DNA of 64,000 nt from Cycas panzhihuaensis (GCA_023213395.1 CM041465.1:140251741-140315740), one strand, 5' to 3'; shown: positions 26,003-38,556, numbered from the stretch's first letter. Notes: generated from the sequence alone by a model not told the origin. Translations and numbers: made by a program.

Positions 26003-28004
26003 GGTGATGATAAAGAAGTAGAAGAGATGATAGAAGTATGTGCCACTGACACGTGTGGCTAGTACACCTGGTGCAGCAGGGATACAGAAATGATTATTAT
26101 GATGAGAAGCAAGCAATGATTAACTATTTTTTAACAATTATATACAAAATGAATATAAGTAATGATGCAAGAATGAGGCCTAATGTAGAGTTGGCAAAGA
26201 GTGGTGATGTGTCATGCCACTAACCTCTCACTTATTTCCAAATTTAGGTGAGGTCTCGATGCCTAAGGCTTCTAGTATACGATCAGGGCCTTCACTCGCG
26301 ATACCTACACCTATGCTTGGTGATGAAATCCAAGTCACAGTGGAGCCCAAGTACTCCCAGTCCTCACCTAGTTCACCAATGAGTAGCTATATACCTCCTC
26401 CAAAGAGTCAAACGGTATTGCGTATCCCACAGCTATGACAGATATTGGACCAGGTTAATTTTAATCTTGCATTAAGGTTTTCAATTCTCTCGGTTGGTTA
26501 TCAGGATTATCCCTGATTGGAGGTCGTAGGTATGGCTAACCTATCCCTCCACCACTATTCCGGTTAAGACCAGACCCAATATAAAACTCACACCTCCCTT
26601 AGAGCTTGGACTTCGACCAACCTTAGTCTATTTCAACCAAGGTGAGTATGCTTAGAAGTCAACAACTGGTGGTATAGATCATACGGATGAGATTCCTTTT
26701 AGGAATAGTGTAAAATATTTCTGTAGAACTAAAAACTGAAATAGAAACTTACCAAATGTGCTTGCTTGCTTTTCGTGCTTGCTTTATTATTGTTGTTGCT
26801 TTTGTAATGCTTTATTGTTATTACTACTTTTGTGATGCTTTATTGTTGTTGCTTCTTTTGTGATGCTTTATGTTATGTATGAAAATAGAAAAGCATGCTA
26901 GATTTAGTAGGGGAACCGGATGTTGCTTCTGATCCAAGGTTTCCCTTGCTTTAGTGCAATGTTTCCAAATATGATTTTGGATGTTTTAATACAAAATCCA
27001 TAATAGACTAAAAAGTGGATCAACTTGCCACTAAAATGATGATTTTTCTAAATCTATATGCATGCTATTTTGTCATATTTTGTGATTTTTTCATAAAATT
27101 TACAAATAATGATAAATGGGTAAATTTTTAGAAATTACAAATATGAAGGCCTAAATGATGAAATCTAAATTTATGACAGAAGGAAAAAGTGTTCAAAATG
27201 TTGTTTTTGATAGATTTGTGAAGTTAGATTTTAGAAAAGCCACAAAAACTTTTCTGCCCAAAAAAACACCAAAGTAAAATCATACCAGATCAACTATCTC
27301 AGAATTTGGAATTCAATATGTCAAAAGTTATATTTTGACATGTACATTAACTTTCCCTTCTTCACCATCTAAAAAATCTGCCAAAAACTTACCTAAAATG
27401 CCCTTGTAAGGTCCTTTATGGGGTTAAGTAGGCAAAATCAGCAACCGTGAGAAAACTGCATAGATCTCACTAACTAGTGGATGAAATTTGATGAGATTTA
27501 TCTTAAAATGATCTTAATACATAAATGTACCAGATCCCTTAATAAAACTTTCATATCTTCAGCTTATAATTGAAGGATTTCATTAGGAAAAGTGCTTTAA
27601 ATCACTTATCCACAAAATTTACCCTCTTATCATAGCCAAAACTCATTGTTGCAAGCTGAATCTGAAGTTTCTCTAGAAGATAAAAATGATCCTCTAGTGA
27701 AGGTGACATTTCATGCTAAATTTCATCAAATTCGAAGATGGTTAAATTTTTATGAAAATTTGGGCCTTTAATGCTTTCAAAACTATTCCGGTAGCTAAAC
27801 GGCTTCAAAAACCTATATTCTTCACCTCTAAATTTCTGCACACATGTACAAAGCAACAACATGTAAAATATTATAATTTTATGCTCTCAAAATGTTAAAA
27901 AAAATGAATGCACTCTCAATACTTCACATTGAAGGTGAAGGAGAGGCAAAATGACTCCACGCAAGTGGAATGGAGTGAATAGGTCCCCTTCTAGCTATGA
28001 TACC
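26003..28004 (-). other. Leader of C1
   Basis: About 2 kb between primer-binding site and Gag. A short tandem repeat at about 26790-26880 has three units of about 28 bp containing TGTGATGCTTTATTGTTGTT. The part from 26220 to 26700 is homologous to 48940-49260 in C2, confirming that the two elements are relatives. No ORF with recognisable domain. Confidence 0.7.
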
Positions 28005-28007
28005 ACA

Positions 28008-28319
28008 TGAAGGAAGGATGGATCTAGGAGATAAATCACTCACATACACACAATGGCAATGGAGAATGAAAAAGAAGATGAAACAAGATATGAGAGCAAG
28101 CTTGGAGGTGAGAATGAATAATGACTCCCTCCTTGAGATTTTACTTTTTATTATTTAGGGTGAGTATTAGGGTTAGAACTTTTCCGCCTAGTGACATGAA
28201 CCTGAAATTACATCTAAATACATATAAAGTACATTTCATTAAGAGATTAATGCTAATAATATATCCTAAGGTCACATAATTAATCTACACAAATGACCTT
28301 GATACATTAACCTCTTTCA
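28008..28319 (-). repeat. 5' LTR of C1
   Basis: 312 bp, pairs with 20659-20970. On the - strand the LTR is followed after two bases by the primer-binding site TGGTATCATAGC (to about 27994), an initiator-Met-tRNA type site with one change. Confidence 0.96.
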
Positions 28320-28324
28320 TAATG

Positions 28325-28469
28325 TTGTTAGCAGGCTAAACAACCTTATATTTCATTGGTACCTTTAATAACTTGCACACAACAATTAATGACTTATACT
28401 TAACCTCTTAATATTTTAACCATGAGTGCTAATATCCCAATTTTGCTAGTCACATATGTTCATGTAATA
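28325..28469 (-). repeat. 5' LTR of G, right segment
   Basis: 145 bp completing the LTR whose first part is 20406-20658; homologous to 14336-14479. Followed by GTTAT, the right copy of the target duplication of G. Confidence 0.9.
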
Positions 28470-28474
28470 GTTAT

Positions 28475-29360
28475 ATTTACTCTACTTTAGATAGTAATGC
28501 ATTCTCTTATATACATCATACTACTACTATAAAGAAAACATGGGATATTTTAAAATCTATTTTTGCTCTAGATATCAAGCCACTTGATGGAAAGTTAGTG
28601 ATTGTTGAAGATAGAAATAAATTAGAACAAGTTAATGAACCTGTTACCTCAATCGCACATTTAAAAGAAATATTTAAAAGGCCCAATTCTCAAAGAAATT
28701 TTTAAATTCTACCTCAAGGTAATACAAGTAATCAAAGTTCTTAAGTAAATACAAAAGCTCATATGGAGAAGGTATGCTAAAAATATAATAAGAAGGTATG
28801 TCAAGAGAGAATGGTTGATAACATTGTTGATGAATCTACTACTACTAAATACATTATTGAATATACTATTGATGAGACTGATATTACTAAGTATGTTAAA
28901 TGTGATGAAACTATTATTAAAGAATCCATTTATGATTTTGATTATTCAAATGATGAGAATAATTTGCAAGCTGATGAATTTAAATAGATTATGATTGAGT
29001 TTAATCCAAGCAATATTCCTATGATTCAAAATAAAGAAGTTGGCAAAAAATAAAAGAAGTTGAAATAGAAGTTCCTAAAATAATTTACTTGAGAGAGGCA
29101 CTACAAGATCTACATCAAGCTATTTACTTAATTGAACCTATAGAAATTTAGTATGATATTCAAAATATTATATAGTTAATGAAGAACTCAAGTTCATAGA
29201 GAAAAATGAAGCATATGGAAGTCAATCATCATCACTATATTTGAGAGTTGATATAACAAAGATAACTTAAAGGGCAACTTAAAAATTAACATCAAATTGA
29301 AGACTAGGTTCTAGATATCATTTTTAAGAATTTTTTCAAGATTAATCATTAGAAATTCAA
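28475..29360 (+). pseudogene. F Gag, C-terminal part with acidic tail
   Basis: Continues the frame broken at 14077: IYSTLDSNAFSYIHH and KKTWDILKSIFALDIKPL are conserved Gag words (copia UBN2-like: ..kaWd.Lk..). After KEIFKRPNS, where a zinc knuckle would be expected, there is none. Instead follows a long Asp/Glu/Thr-rich stretch with tandem words (DESTTTKYIIEYTIDETDI, then TKYVKCDETIIKES), then a short basic end resembling HQIED-VLDIIFKNFFKIN. The same acidic-then-basic ending occurs in elements D and E. Several stops. No pol follows; the 3' LTR begins within a few bases of the end. Confidence 0.75.
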
Positions 29361-29365
29361 AGAAA

Positions 29366-29685
29366 CATTAGAATATTAACATATTAGAGAAAAATAAGGA
29401 GATAATTATCTAATATACATTTATCTATATAAGCCACAAAAGTAATTGGCCATACACTAAAAATAAGTTCTATTATATGAAGACATTATTAGTACATAAG
29501 ATTGTGTCGTTTATCATGCAATGTTCTAAAAAATTAAAAAGTGAAGGTATCCTATGATACTATTTATAATCCTAATATTATTTTATTTATTACATTATGC
29601 TATCTATTTATTTATATTCAATCATTTAATATCCTATCAATTATTGCTTTATCATGGTATCAAAGTGACTTCATAAATTCAAACA
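29366..29685 (+). repeat. 3' LTR of element F
   Basis: 320 bp; starts with CATTAGAATATTAAC in place of TGTTAG and ends ...AAATTCAAACA. Followed by CTTTT, the right target-site copy. Confidence 0.85.
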
Positions 29686-29690
29686 CTTTT

Positions 29691-32600
29691 AGTAGTTGAT
29701 ATTAGAGCTCTAACGAGTTTAGGGGACTTAGGACAAGTCACCTAAGAAGACTTAAGATAAACCATACAAGATGAGTATAGGGAATTAAGGTCCTAGGTGA
29801 TAAAACTTAAGGGTAACCCTCATCCCTTCTCTTGATGAAAATGGATGATTCCCTAAGTGTGTGTTGGATGGATATGTATAAGTTTTCAAGGGTTATTATT
29901 TATTAGTTTCTATGTTTAAATAATAAATTAATGAAAGCCAAGTGATAATATACTTAAGCTAAGAAAGATGATTAACCAAGCAAATCCAAACAAATAAACA
30001 AGGCCCTATTCTTATTAAGGAAAAGATTAAACAACCTCCTAACAAATAGAAAGATCAATAAGGGAACTTTGCCCCTAAATGTATAGCCTAAAGCTTCTTG
30101 TTTATTTACCCTCGCAAAAGTCTTTTTTAGAAGGAAAAGTTGAAACTCAGACCATTATTCTATCTAGAAGATCAAAATTCTATGTTAAAATAATCTAAAG
30201 TGTAGGAGGACAGATGAGTGTAAGTACCGAAGAGATCTCAAACCCTAAATTAATGACCTTATTGTGTGTTAGTTGCTAGGGACTCTCTCACCTAATAATG
30301 ATCCACCCATGAGGATGGACAGCTTAAGGATGCCTGTACTTAATTCTAGGGGTTTTCACACTTAGAGGTGAAGAAAGATAAACAAGAAAGACCATTCTCA
30401 ACCTAAAGTGTGATGGTAAGATGACACCTTTGGTATTCGAAATATGGTAGAAAGAAATCAATCCCAAAGGAGGGGAAGTTTATACACCAGGAGTATTAAG
30501 TCCTAGTTGATCAAATAACCCTTTATAATGAGAGGTATTTGTCCTTAGGAAAGGGTGAGTTTAATATATTAGGGATGTTAAATCCTAGTCAATCAATCAA
30601 GCCCTAATTAAAGGAATAGGCCCTAGCTTAGGGGTACCACCTAATAAACAAATAACAAGTAACCCTAAGTGTAAATCTAAAATGTTGCTTTATTTTTATA
30701 TGTAAATAGACAAATATAAATAAACTCAAATAACCACCTAAAAGAACTAACCTATCACAATACAATTATAACTAATACAAATGATTAAAGCATGCACTTT
30801 CTATTCTTTTTTTTTTTCAAATATATATTATCATTTTTATTCGAAAGAAGAGAGAAATAAAAATAATATCTAACACACTTATAGGAAATAAAAAAAGTAA
30901 GAGTTCTTTAAATGTACTTATACTTATCTTAGTCACCATTTTTCTTTCTTTTTTAAAAGTAAACAAGAAGATGGTTCATTCAAATAAACACTTAATTTTA
31001 GTAATTCAATAAAGCATAAAGATATCTTTAAAAGATAATCTTTGTGTTTGTCTTTTCTTTTCTCTTTTCTTTTCCTTTTTGAAGATTTCTTTTATAAACA
31101 AAAATAGGGGAATAAAAAAGGTATAACAAATGAAAAGGGACTAACCTTCTAATCTCTAGATACAAAATCCTTTGAATTGTGTCTTTGTTCTCTAAGTAAG
31201 GCTTCAATATAAGCGAAATATTTATGCTAGCTATAATAAATACTAAAGACTATGATAAAGGAGTGTCCTAAACTCCTTTCTTATTTTTTACAATCAACAA
31301 AAATTCTTAAAACCCTAATAACATCTTGGTTGTACCTAGAGGGTTATGAGAGACCAAGAGAGAGGCCAAAGTGAGGCTTAAAACCCTATAGAAGGAGGAT
31401 TTCAACCATTAAAACCCGTGTTCCCAAGCTAAACCACTCATCTCCTTAGTTGACTCCTAAGCGCAAAGGCTATGTGTATGGATCTCTCACCAAGTTATGA
31501 GTAGGAGTTTATGAACTTAGGAGTTCTCCACTCTAAAAATAAGACTCCAAGCAATCGAGAACTATAAACTAATAAAAATATTGATATAAAAAAGCCAACC
31601 TTTAATGTAAATCAACTAAAATATTAACCTAAATTCTTTTTTTCTATTCTTTTTGGGAAAAAATAAGCAATGAAATCTAAAAATAATTTGAAATTAAACA
31701 CACCAACTTACCAAGAGGGAATGAAAAGATGATGAATAAGATCACCTAAATCAAAATGACAATGGTATAGAGAATGAATATCCATCCCTTGATAAAGAAT
31801 ACAAACCATAAATATTTAGAGATCTCCTATATAATTTTCTTATTTGCCATTACAAAGCTAAAATTCAAATCATATAGAGATGGCAACTCATACACAACTA
31901 TATTTATATAATTCTCCATGAGATAAACATCAATTTTATGAAGACTACCCTCAAGAAAGATGGGCAACATATTTGAAGATACAAAGGACTATCATGAAAT
32001 AAATGAAGATGCTTATAGTGTGGCCAACTTCATGTTCTACAAAATCTCTAGTTTGTCAAGGAAAATACACATAAATTTAGTGAAAATAGAGACTCCCTTC
32101 ATGAGACTCAATCAAGTATATGGTCTATCATCCACTTCAATTGCAATCATCCTAAAAAAATTAAAGAAATCTACCTCAACATAAAGATATAGCTTCCATT
32201 TATCTATTATAAGAGACACCAAATAAAGAAATGAAAATGTTGGTAAAGAAGTAGATGATGGTAGAAGAAATCTAACTCAAATTATACTTATAGTCATAGA
32301 AATCTCACCCTTGATCAAACCTTAGATTATATAAATGATAAATTAATTTAGTGAGAAAGATGTATTTTTTAAAGTTTTAATTTTGACTAAACCTGATTAA
32401 AACATATTTTAAGATTTGGCATAGCCCTTAAGCCACTTGACAACTAGTCACAAGGAGTACAATTATGACCACGGGCTAAACAATAAAGGGGCTAATCAAG
32501 ATTTTAACCTATTTTTTATTTTTTATGAAGTATTATAGTAATTTTAGGTATAATTTCATCATATAAAGTTAAAATCAAGTTCCACTAGTTACGTTGGAAT

Positions 32601-33500
32601 GAATATTTAGAGATAAATGTAACAACTAGTTACAAGGCATATTTTGAAGCTTGTATGATGAAGATTTTAATTAGTAAAGTTTGACAAATAATTTTTGGCA
32701 TGCTAAAAGATTAATTTTTTAAGTAGGTTAAGAGATGATTTGTTATTTTTTCATGATTTAAAGTCTCTCGAGTACATGTTGATGAAAATGGATGGTTAAT
32801 GAAGAGTTTTGAATAGAGTTTGATTGAAATTTTGATAAAAATTAACAAAAATAACTCAATTTATGATACATTAAAGCCTCAAAAATTAAAGTTATGAAGC
32901 ACACAAAAACCTTAATGATAAAAAGGACAAGTTATAGTGGAATATTGATATGGATCCATTAAGCATTTAATACATTTGATATAGTGATAAATTATCACTA
33001 ATCAAAGAAGTTTGACATAGAAAGATAATATGATCACTTGATTAATATTTGAATGGGTTGATTAAATAAAGACATGTTGGACACTACTTGATTGTTTAAG
33101 AGATTGATGTCATTTAGATGAGTTGAAATTGGATGATTATTAACTAATAATTTGAGAGAAGTGTTATTAGTTTTACTAAGGTTATTTGAGAGTTTGAGGT
33201 TAACTTTGTGATATTAATTATATTTACCCATCTGATATAAGATAGTTTAAAGCCTCATAGGTTTGTTTATTAAAAGTTGGCAACAATAATTATAGGTTAT
33301 TGATAAAACTAGGTTTAGTTATTGAAGAGTCTAGTTGATATGTGTTTTTTAATTAGAAATCTAATCACTATGATAAGAGATATGGAAACATATTATTATA
33401 TGTTACCTTATTATAACTAACTTGGTAGGCTAGGTTGTATGCCTTATTCCTAGAGTTAGTTGGTGGAGAATTAAGTTTGATAAGCTTGATTGTCAATAAA
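29691..33500. other. Unassigned repeat-like DNA
   Basis: No coding region was supported. Just after F, TTGATATTAGAGCTC (29697-29711) resembles a decayed primer-binding site, so F may have landed near the LTR edge of an older element. Two imperfect copies of a ~80 bp block that contains 'taaatcctagtcaatcaatc' lie at about 30480-30640. A pyrimidine-rich CTTTT tract occurs near 31055-31080. A 74-codon frame at 31960-32184 has no recognisable domain. Confidence 0.4.
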
Positions 33501-33599
33501 GTTATAATGGTGTGAAACTATAAAGCATGTAATGGAGAAATTAAACCAGGGAGAATAACTATTAATAAAGATGAATATTACTTTCAAATTAATTAACAC

Positions 33600-33835
33600 A
33601 ATTTTAACCATATTTTTCTCTCATTACCATCTTTATAATGCATTGTACATGCATAAATACAATACTAAAATAAATTATTAATATTAACTAAATAACACAT
33701 ATGAAGTGAGAGTTATAATCCCAATGACTTATTACTCATATCGATATAAAATTTACTAATACTTATAATATAAATATTAAAGGGGAGGCTCATAACCCAA
33801 GATTATAATCTAGAAATAAGCATTAATAGTTCACA
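33600..33835 (-). repeat. 3' LTR of copia C4 (inner edge clear, outer edge not)
   Basis: In element sense the LTR begins TGTGAACTATTAATGC at 33835, directly after a purine tract (CATTGAGGGAGGG on -, 33836-33848). I could not find the matching LTR in the window, so the left edge given is only an approximate minimum. Confidence 0.55.
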
Positions 33836-33848
33836 CCCTCCCTCAATG

Positions 33849-36340
33849 TTTATTTCATTTTTTTGGACAAATAAACTATCCCTAAAAGTCTAAAATCTTT
33901 TCCATGTCAATGGATTAGTAAAGATGTCATCTAGTTGTTCTTATGTTGGTATGTAACTATCTTAATCACACCTTTTAAAATTAATTCTCCAATAAAGTGA
34001 TAGTACACCTTAATATGCTTAGTATGAGCATGAAGCATATGATTTTTTGTAATCTTTAAAATATTTTGGTTATTATATTACAAGATAATTGGTGCTAATT
34101 ATAGTAGTCCCATGTCTTTTAGAATCTATTGTAACTGAATGGATTTAGTAGCTATTATATCTACAACCTTATACTCTTATTTAGTAGAGGATAAAGCAAA
34201 ATTTGATTACTTTTTACTATTCCATATGATGATGACTAAACCTAAACTAAAATAGTATCCAGAAGTCAACCTTCTACTATCCATAAATTTAGCCCAATCA
34301 AAATCTATGAATTATATTAACTTAATATTATCATTATGTAAGAATTTGTCTATATTGAATTGTCCCTTTTAAGTATTTAAGGATCCTCCTTGTAACTTTT
34401 TAATAACTTTGTTTTGGTGCTACCATAAATATGGACACCATTCTAATTACAAAAGATATATTGAATTAGGTACTAGTTAGGTATATTAGACTTTCCATCA
34501 ATTGCCTATATAATGTTAAATCAACATTTGCTCCACCATCTTTCATTGTAAATTTAGAATCTATCTCTATAAGAGTAGATGGAGGTTTATAATCATCCAT
34601 TCTAAATTTCTTCAAAAATTTCAAAGTGTATTTTTCCTATGAGATGAAGACATGCTTAGGCCTTTACCATACTTCCTCTCCAAGGAAGTAGTATAAAATT
34701 ATTTGATCTATTATTTTGAAGAAATTGCTAGGATCTTCTTTCAAGTTTAATATCATATTAATATTATTACCTATAATTAATAGATCATTAAAATATAATA
34801 TCACAAATATGATTTTATCATTTTCTATTTTGATATATAGATTTGAGTCAACTAGAGATCTCTCAAATCTATTATTCAGAAAGTACTAATCAATCCTTTC
34901 ATTCTAGGCTCTAGAAGCCTATTTTAGATTGTACAAAAGCTTTTGGAGTCAACACACCAAGTTCTCATGATTGTTTTTATCAAATCTAGATGGTTGCTCC
35001 ATGTAGACTTCTTCATTTAAATCCCTAATCAAATATATACTTTTCACATCCTTCTAGTCTAGTTACCAATTGAATTATGTAGTTGTTATCACAATGAGAT
35101 GAATGGTATTTATCTTTACAATATGAATAAATATTTCTTGGTAGTCAATCCCTTTATGCTAATTGAGGCCTTTTACTATAAGTTAAGCTTTGCATTTATC
35201 TATAGATCTATTTGATTTGAATCTAGTCTTGTAGATCCATTTGCAACCGATTGAGTGCTTATTAGTAGCTAATTCAATCAAATTCTATGCGTGGCTCTTC
35301 CTAAAAGCTTAGACTCCAATCTCCATCGGATCATCCACTTTTGCTCTTTAAGTGCTTCTTCAACTATAGATAGTTCATCTACATTTAACACATGCATTAT
35401 AATAGCCATATTCACTTGTTCAGAAGGTTATATTTTTAACTTCCTCTTTCCCTCAAAATCAAGCAATAATTTCTCAATATCCTCTATAATTTTCAAATAA
35501 CATTTTAGAATCTTCTTATTTGAAGATGAAGGTGAAGTATGATATAATTTCTTTGCCTTTGGCTCAAGCTTCAACTTTGATTATATCTTTGACTTCTTAT
35601 CAAATTTAGCTTCTAAAAACTAAAAGGACCCTAATTTTACTACTTCATCAATATCAAATAACTTATATTTAGGTTGATCAAGATCACATGAAGAATTTCA
35701 TTTAGATGGATCCTCTACTTAGTCCTAAATATCAATTAAACTAATATTTTAAGTCTCATCTTCTTGGTAAGTAACATCATGAATTATATGAACCTTTTAA
35801 GTTGATGACTTATATACTTTATACACTTTGCTTTCCTCAAAGTATCTAACAAGGATGCACTTTATACTTTTAACATATAACTTCCATCATTTTTCCTTGA
35901 GAATATACATGTATATTATACACCTAAAGACTCTTAGATAACTTACAGTTAGTTTCCTATTTGACCAAGAATTCTTAGGTTTATAATAACCCTTATAGTA
36001 CTTCTGTTTACCATATATGTAGTTATATTCATAACTTTTTCCCATAAGAAACATATAACATCCTTAGCTCTCATCATCATTTTAGCTTTTTCAACTAAAG
36101 TTCTATTCATATATTTAGCAAATCTATTTTTCTTAGGCATATAAGCAATAGTAAATTGCCTCTTTATTCTATGATCCTTATAGAGCTAATTGAATCCATT
36201 TGAAATATACTATCTACCATTGTTAATTTGTAGGACCTTTATCTCTTAACTACTTTTATCCTTTGTCAACTCCTTAAACTTGTTAGAATATGTGATATCA
36301 TTACATATATAATGTTTAATATGATCTAGTGAACCCATAT
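33849..36340 (-). pseudogene. C4: copia integrase, reverse transcriptase and RNase H remnant
   Basis: Read on -: integrase C-terminal half near 35950-36340 (KFKELTKDKSS, then NRFAKYMNRTLVEKAKMMMR, the copia ..N(G/R)..E..NRT.-type region). Reverse transcriptase follows: HSIGCKWIYKTRFKSN near 35250, LNEEVYMEQPSRF and a degenerate YNLK near 34930-35010, and the decayed active-site segment near 34800. RNase H lies near 33880-34300 (RRLTSGYYFSLG, KNHMLHAHTKHIKVYYHFI). Stops are frequent. Gag, protease and the first half of integrase are missing on the right, where later insertions begin, so only the 3' part of the element is in the window. Confidence 0.85.
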
Positions 36341-36478
36341 AAAATTTCACTTGCCAAAAGTATTGATATATATGATATACATAATTATTTATGTAAACAT
36401 TCTATTAGATATAAAATGGCTTAAGAGATATTTTATGTTATTTATAAAGAGATTATTCATACAAATATTGACATATAA

Positions 36479-36874
36479 TGTTAGAAATGTAGCAGAGAGC
36501 AGAGTGAAGCAAGTAAACATTGATCTCAATATATATTAAAAATGCATTCAAAATACGTCATTATATTCAAGCCATAATTGAAGAGTATACAAATATTCCA
36601 AAGTAAGTGGTGTTAAAGAACACCAGGGTTTTGAACCCCATAGAATATATAGTTATGAGGGAGGAAGGAAACCTCCTCAACCTCCAAATAATGCATAACT
36701 TAACATTAAAATAAACTCACCTAACTTACCATTACTATATATAAACTCATATGTTTCTAAGGTGGGAGTGGGGTAAGGAACATTAACCCCAATTTAAGAA
36801 AGAATCGAAAGTGGAAGAACTCATCTAGAGATGTAATTCATTTGATATCTAAAGAGAAGATCCCAACTCTAACC
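36479..36874 (-). repeat. Diverged LTR related to that of element E
   Basis: In window orientation TGTTAGAAATGTAGCAG... and then a block with 'gttaaagaacaccagggt', a TATAGTTATGAGGGAGG word and 'cctcctcaacctcc', which match in order the E LTR (57195-57609 and 62274-62678) across about 250 bp at lower identity. It may be a solo LTR or one end of an older relative. No target-site duplication was found. Alternatively, its TGTTAGAA start and the TTCTAATA at 37108-37115 could be the two ends of one 637 bp + strand LTR. Confidence 0.5.
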
Positions 36875-37115
36875 TTCTTCCATGGTTTTTTTCACATTAA
36901 GTTTTCCATGTGTAAATCTATTATCTATCTTTTAGTATATGTTTGATATATATACTTTATATTTCATGTTATTACTTGATAAGTTCATCTTACATACATG
37001 ATTTATGCACATTCCTCATTATATGATTTATTAATTATACATGTTTGATATACTGTTATTGCACATAATGAATATATTCATATATGGCATCAAAGTTAAA
37101 TTTTAAATTCTAATA

Positions 37116-37128
37116 TAGTATCAGAGCC
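37116..37128 (+). other. Primer-binding-site-like sequence
   Basis: TAGTATCAGAGCC differs from the initiator-Met site TGGTATCAGAGCC by one G-to-A change, and is preceded by TTCTAATA, an LTR-like end (TTCTAACA expected). This implies a + strand LTR element whose interior runs right and was later hit by C3 at 38255. Its other LTR would then lie beyond the window. Confidence 0.55.
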
Positions 37129-37159
37129 ATGTTGTGAAAGATCTTGTGGAAGTAAGTTA

Positions 37160-37728
37160 CAAGCCTATACTTAAGCTAGATTGATAAGCCAATTAAGATA
37201 ATAGTTAAAAGTCAGTATAGAGATAGTGGCAAATCTAATATGAGCCATTAAAGGAGCCAGTTTAATGAGTATTTTGATTATCCAAAGCTAGTTATACCAT
37301 AAAGAGAACTACATATAGAAGATGCAAAGTGACATACAAGAGATTAATACTACAAACTAATAGTATATTATTTATTGATTATGTGGATATATATTTATGC
37401 ATATAGCTAGAACATACTTGAGAATATATAGGTGTATGAATCAAGCCTGTACTTAAGCTAGATTGATAATCCAATTAAGATAATAGTTAAAAAGTCAGTA
37501 TAGAGGCAGTGACAAATCTAGTATGAGCCATTACAGAAGCCAGTTTAATGAGTATTTTGATAAACCAAAATCTAGTTATATCATGAAGAGAAATGCATAT
37601 AGATGATGTAAAACCACATATAGGAGATTAATACTACAAACTAATAGTATATTATTTACTAATTATATGGATATATATTTATACATGTACGTAGCACATA
37701 CTCAAGAACATACAGGTGTATGAATCAA
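37160..37728. repeat. Two tandem copies of a ~283 bp unit
   Basis: The block starting caagcctatacttaagctag at 37160 repeats from 37442 as caagcctgtacttaagctag and ends at the start of a third partial copy near 37726. The two copies match along their whole length with scattered substitutions (roughly 10% by eye). They lie in what looks like the leader of a retrotransposon starting at 37116. No coding frame. Confidence 0.85.
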
Positions 37729-38254
37729 GTCCACTAATGATGAAGATGAGGAGAACTATTGTTATTTATATTCACTAATATAGGTTGTCCCACTATAGAA
37801 GTGAATGAGAATTATGAAGATTGGCCATCTTACTAAATCATAATTAGTAGTAGTAGTATTAATAAATAAGATAAATGTTAATAGGATCTTTCTTACCCAA
37901 TTTTTAATCATAAAAGTTTTTGTCCACTTTAGCTCATGCATTTTCTTCTAGTTAAAGATATTTTTGAAGTAATTTTACTATTGAGAGGTATTAATAAAAA
38001 TGATAAATATGAATATTTAATGAAGAAGATGAAGCAACATGAAGTTATAAAGTAGATAATCTAGAAACCCTATCAGCATATGAAATAGGCAGTAGACTTA
38101 TACCTTTGATATGTGGCATGATTGATAGAAAAAGAAGGTATGTTAATCTTATGAAGGTAACCTAATAGTATATATGTAAATATATTAATACATGGTTTGA
38201 TGATAATATAAGGGAATACTTATGATAAAATAAAGGATTTAAAGATAATGATTT
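37729..38254. other. Unassigned interval before element C3
   Basis: Probably interior of the element whose primer-binding site is at 37116. Short frames on + contain Lys/Glu-rich words but nothing I can place. Ends at GATTT (38250-38254), the probable target copy of C3. Confidence 0.4.
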
Positions 38255-38556
38255 TGTTAGCATGAGGGAAGAGCAGAATAGTAGATTATACGGAATACAT
38301 TGTAAAATATTAACAAAAGTCTAAATTATATGGTAGTATTAAGAACATTGTTGGGCCATAGGAGCTTGTATATATAGTTGGGATGTTGTGCAAGCCCACT
38401 GTCGACCAACTTTGGTATTGAAAATTATTGTTTAAAATAAAATGTAAAATAATATGTACCTATCAACTAAGTGGATTGATATTGGTGGATGGCAGTCCCA
38501 CAACATTCCAATACGATATGCACAATTTATAATATAAATGAATATTATATCTAATA
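38255..38556 (-). repeat. 3' LTR of C3
   Basis: 302 bp, TGTTAGCATGAGG...ATATCTAATA in window orientation. The last two bases show CA changed to TA. Directly followed by the purine tract of C3. Homologous to the split LTR at 56908-57150 and 62684-62743. Confidence 0.85.

Larger units (their letters stand above)
20659..28319 (-). mobile_element. Element C1: complete Ty1/copia retrotransposon
   Basis: 7,661 bp with two 312 bp LTRs that differ at about 19 positions (my hand count), 17 of them transitions, and a perfect five-base target-site duplication TAATG at 20654-20658 and 28320-28324. Polypurine tract AAGGGGTAGAT and primer-binding site TGGTATCATAGC lie just inside the LTRs on the - strand. 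The interior encodes Gag, zinc knuckle, protease, integrase, reverse transcriptase and RNase H in copia order (integrase before reverse transcriptase). Stops and active-site changes make it defective. It is inserted in the LTR of G and is one of the youngest insertions here. C2 (47372-54999) is a close relative in opposite orientation. Confidence 0.96.
14083..28469 (-). mobile_element. Element G: Ty3/gypsy chromovirus, itself split by copia C1
   Basis: LTRs are 14083-14479 (397 bp) and, once C1 is removed, 20406-20658 plus 28325-28469 (398 bp), about 15% different by eye. Flanks are GTTAG (14078-14082) and GTTAT (28470-28474), a target-site duplication with one change. A primer-binding site on the - strand abuts the right LTR. 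The ~5.9 kb interior, read on -, gives gag, protease region, reverse transcriptase, RNase H, integrase and a C-terminal chromodomain-like segment, the order of a chromodomain gypsy element. Many stops and frameshifts make it defective. It was inserted into the gag of element F. Confidence 0.9.
12112..29685 (+). mobile_element. Element F: gag-only LTR retrotransposon, split by nested element G
   Basis: Its two LTRs (12112-12437 and 29366-29685) are clearly related, with roughly 17-20% difference by eye. They are flanked by CCTTT (12107-12111) and CTTTT (29686-29690), a five-base target-site duplication with one C/T change. A primer-binding site for initiator Met tRNA follows the left LTR. Once the nested gypsy element is removed, only about 3.2 kb of F remains: LTR, a 1.45 kb leader, a Gag-like ORF with an acidic tail, and LTR. 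No protease, integrase, reverse transcriptase or RNase H sequence is visible, so F is non-autonomous. Gag and tail resemble those of elements D and E in this window. Confidence 0.85.

Noticed and set aside
37160-37728. CRISPR-like direct repeats
   Set aside because: Only two long tandem copies without regular spacers, in plant DNA; a simple tandem duplication.
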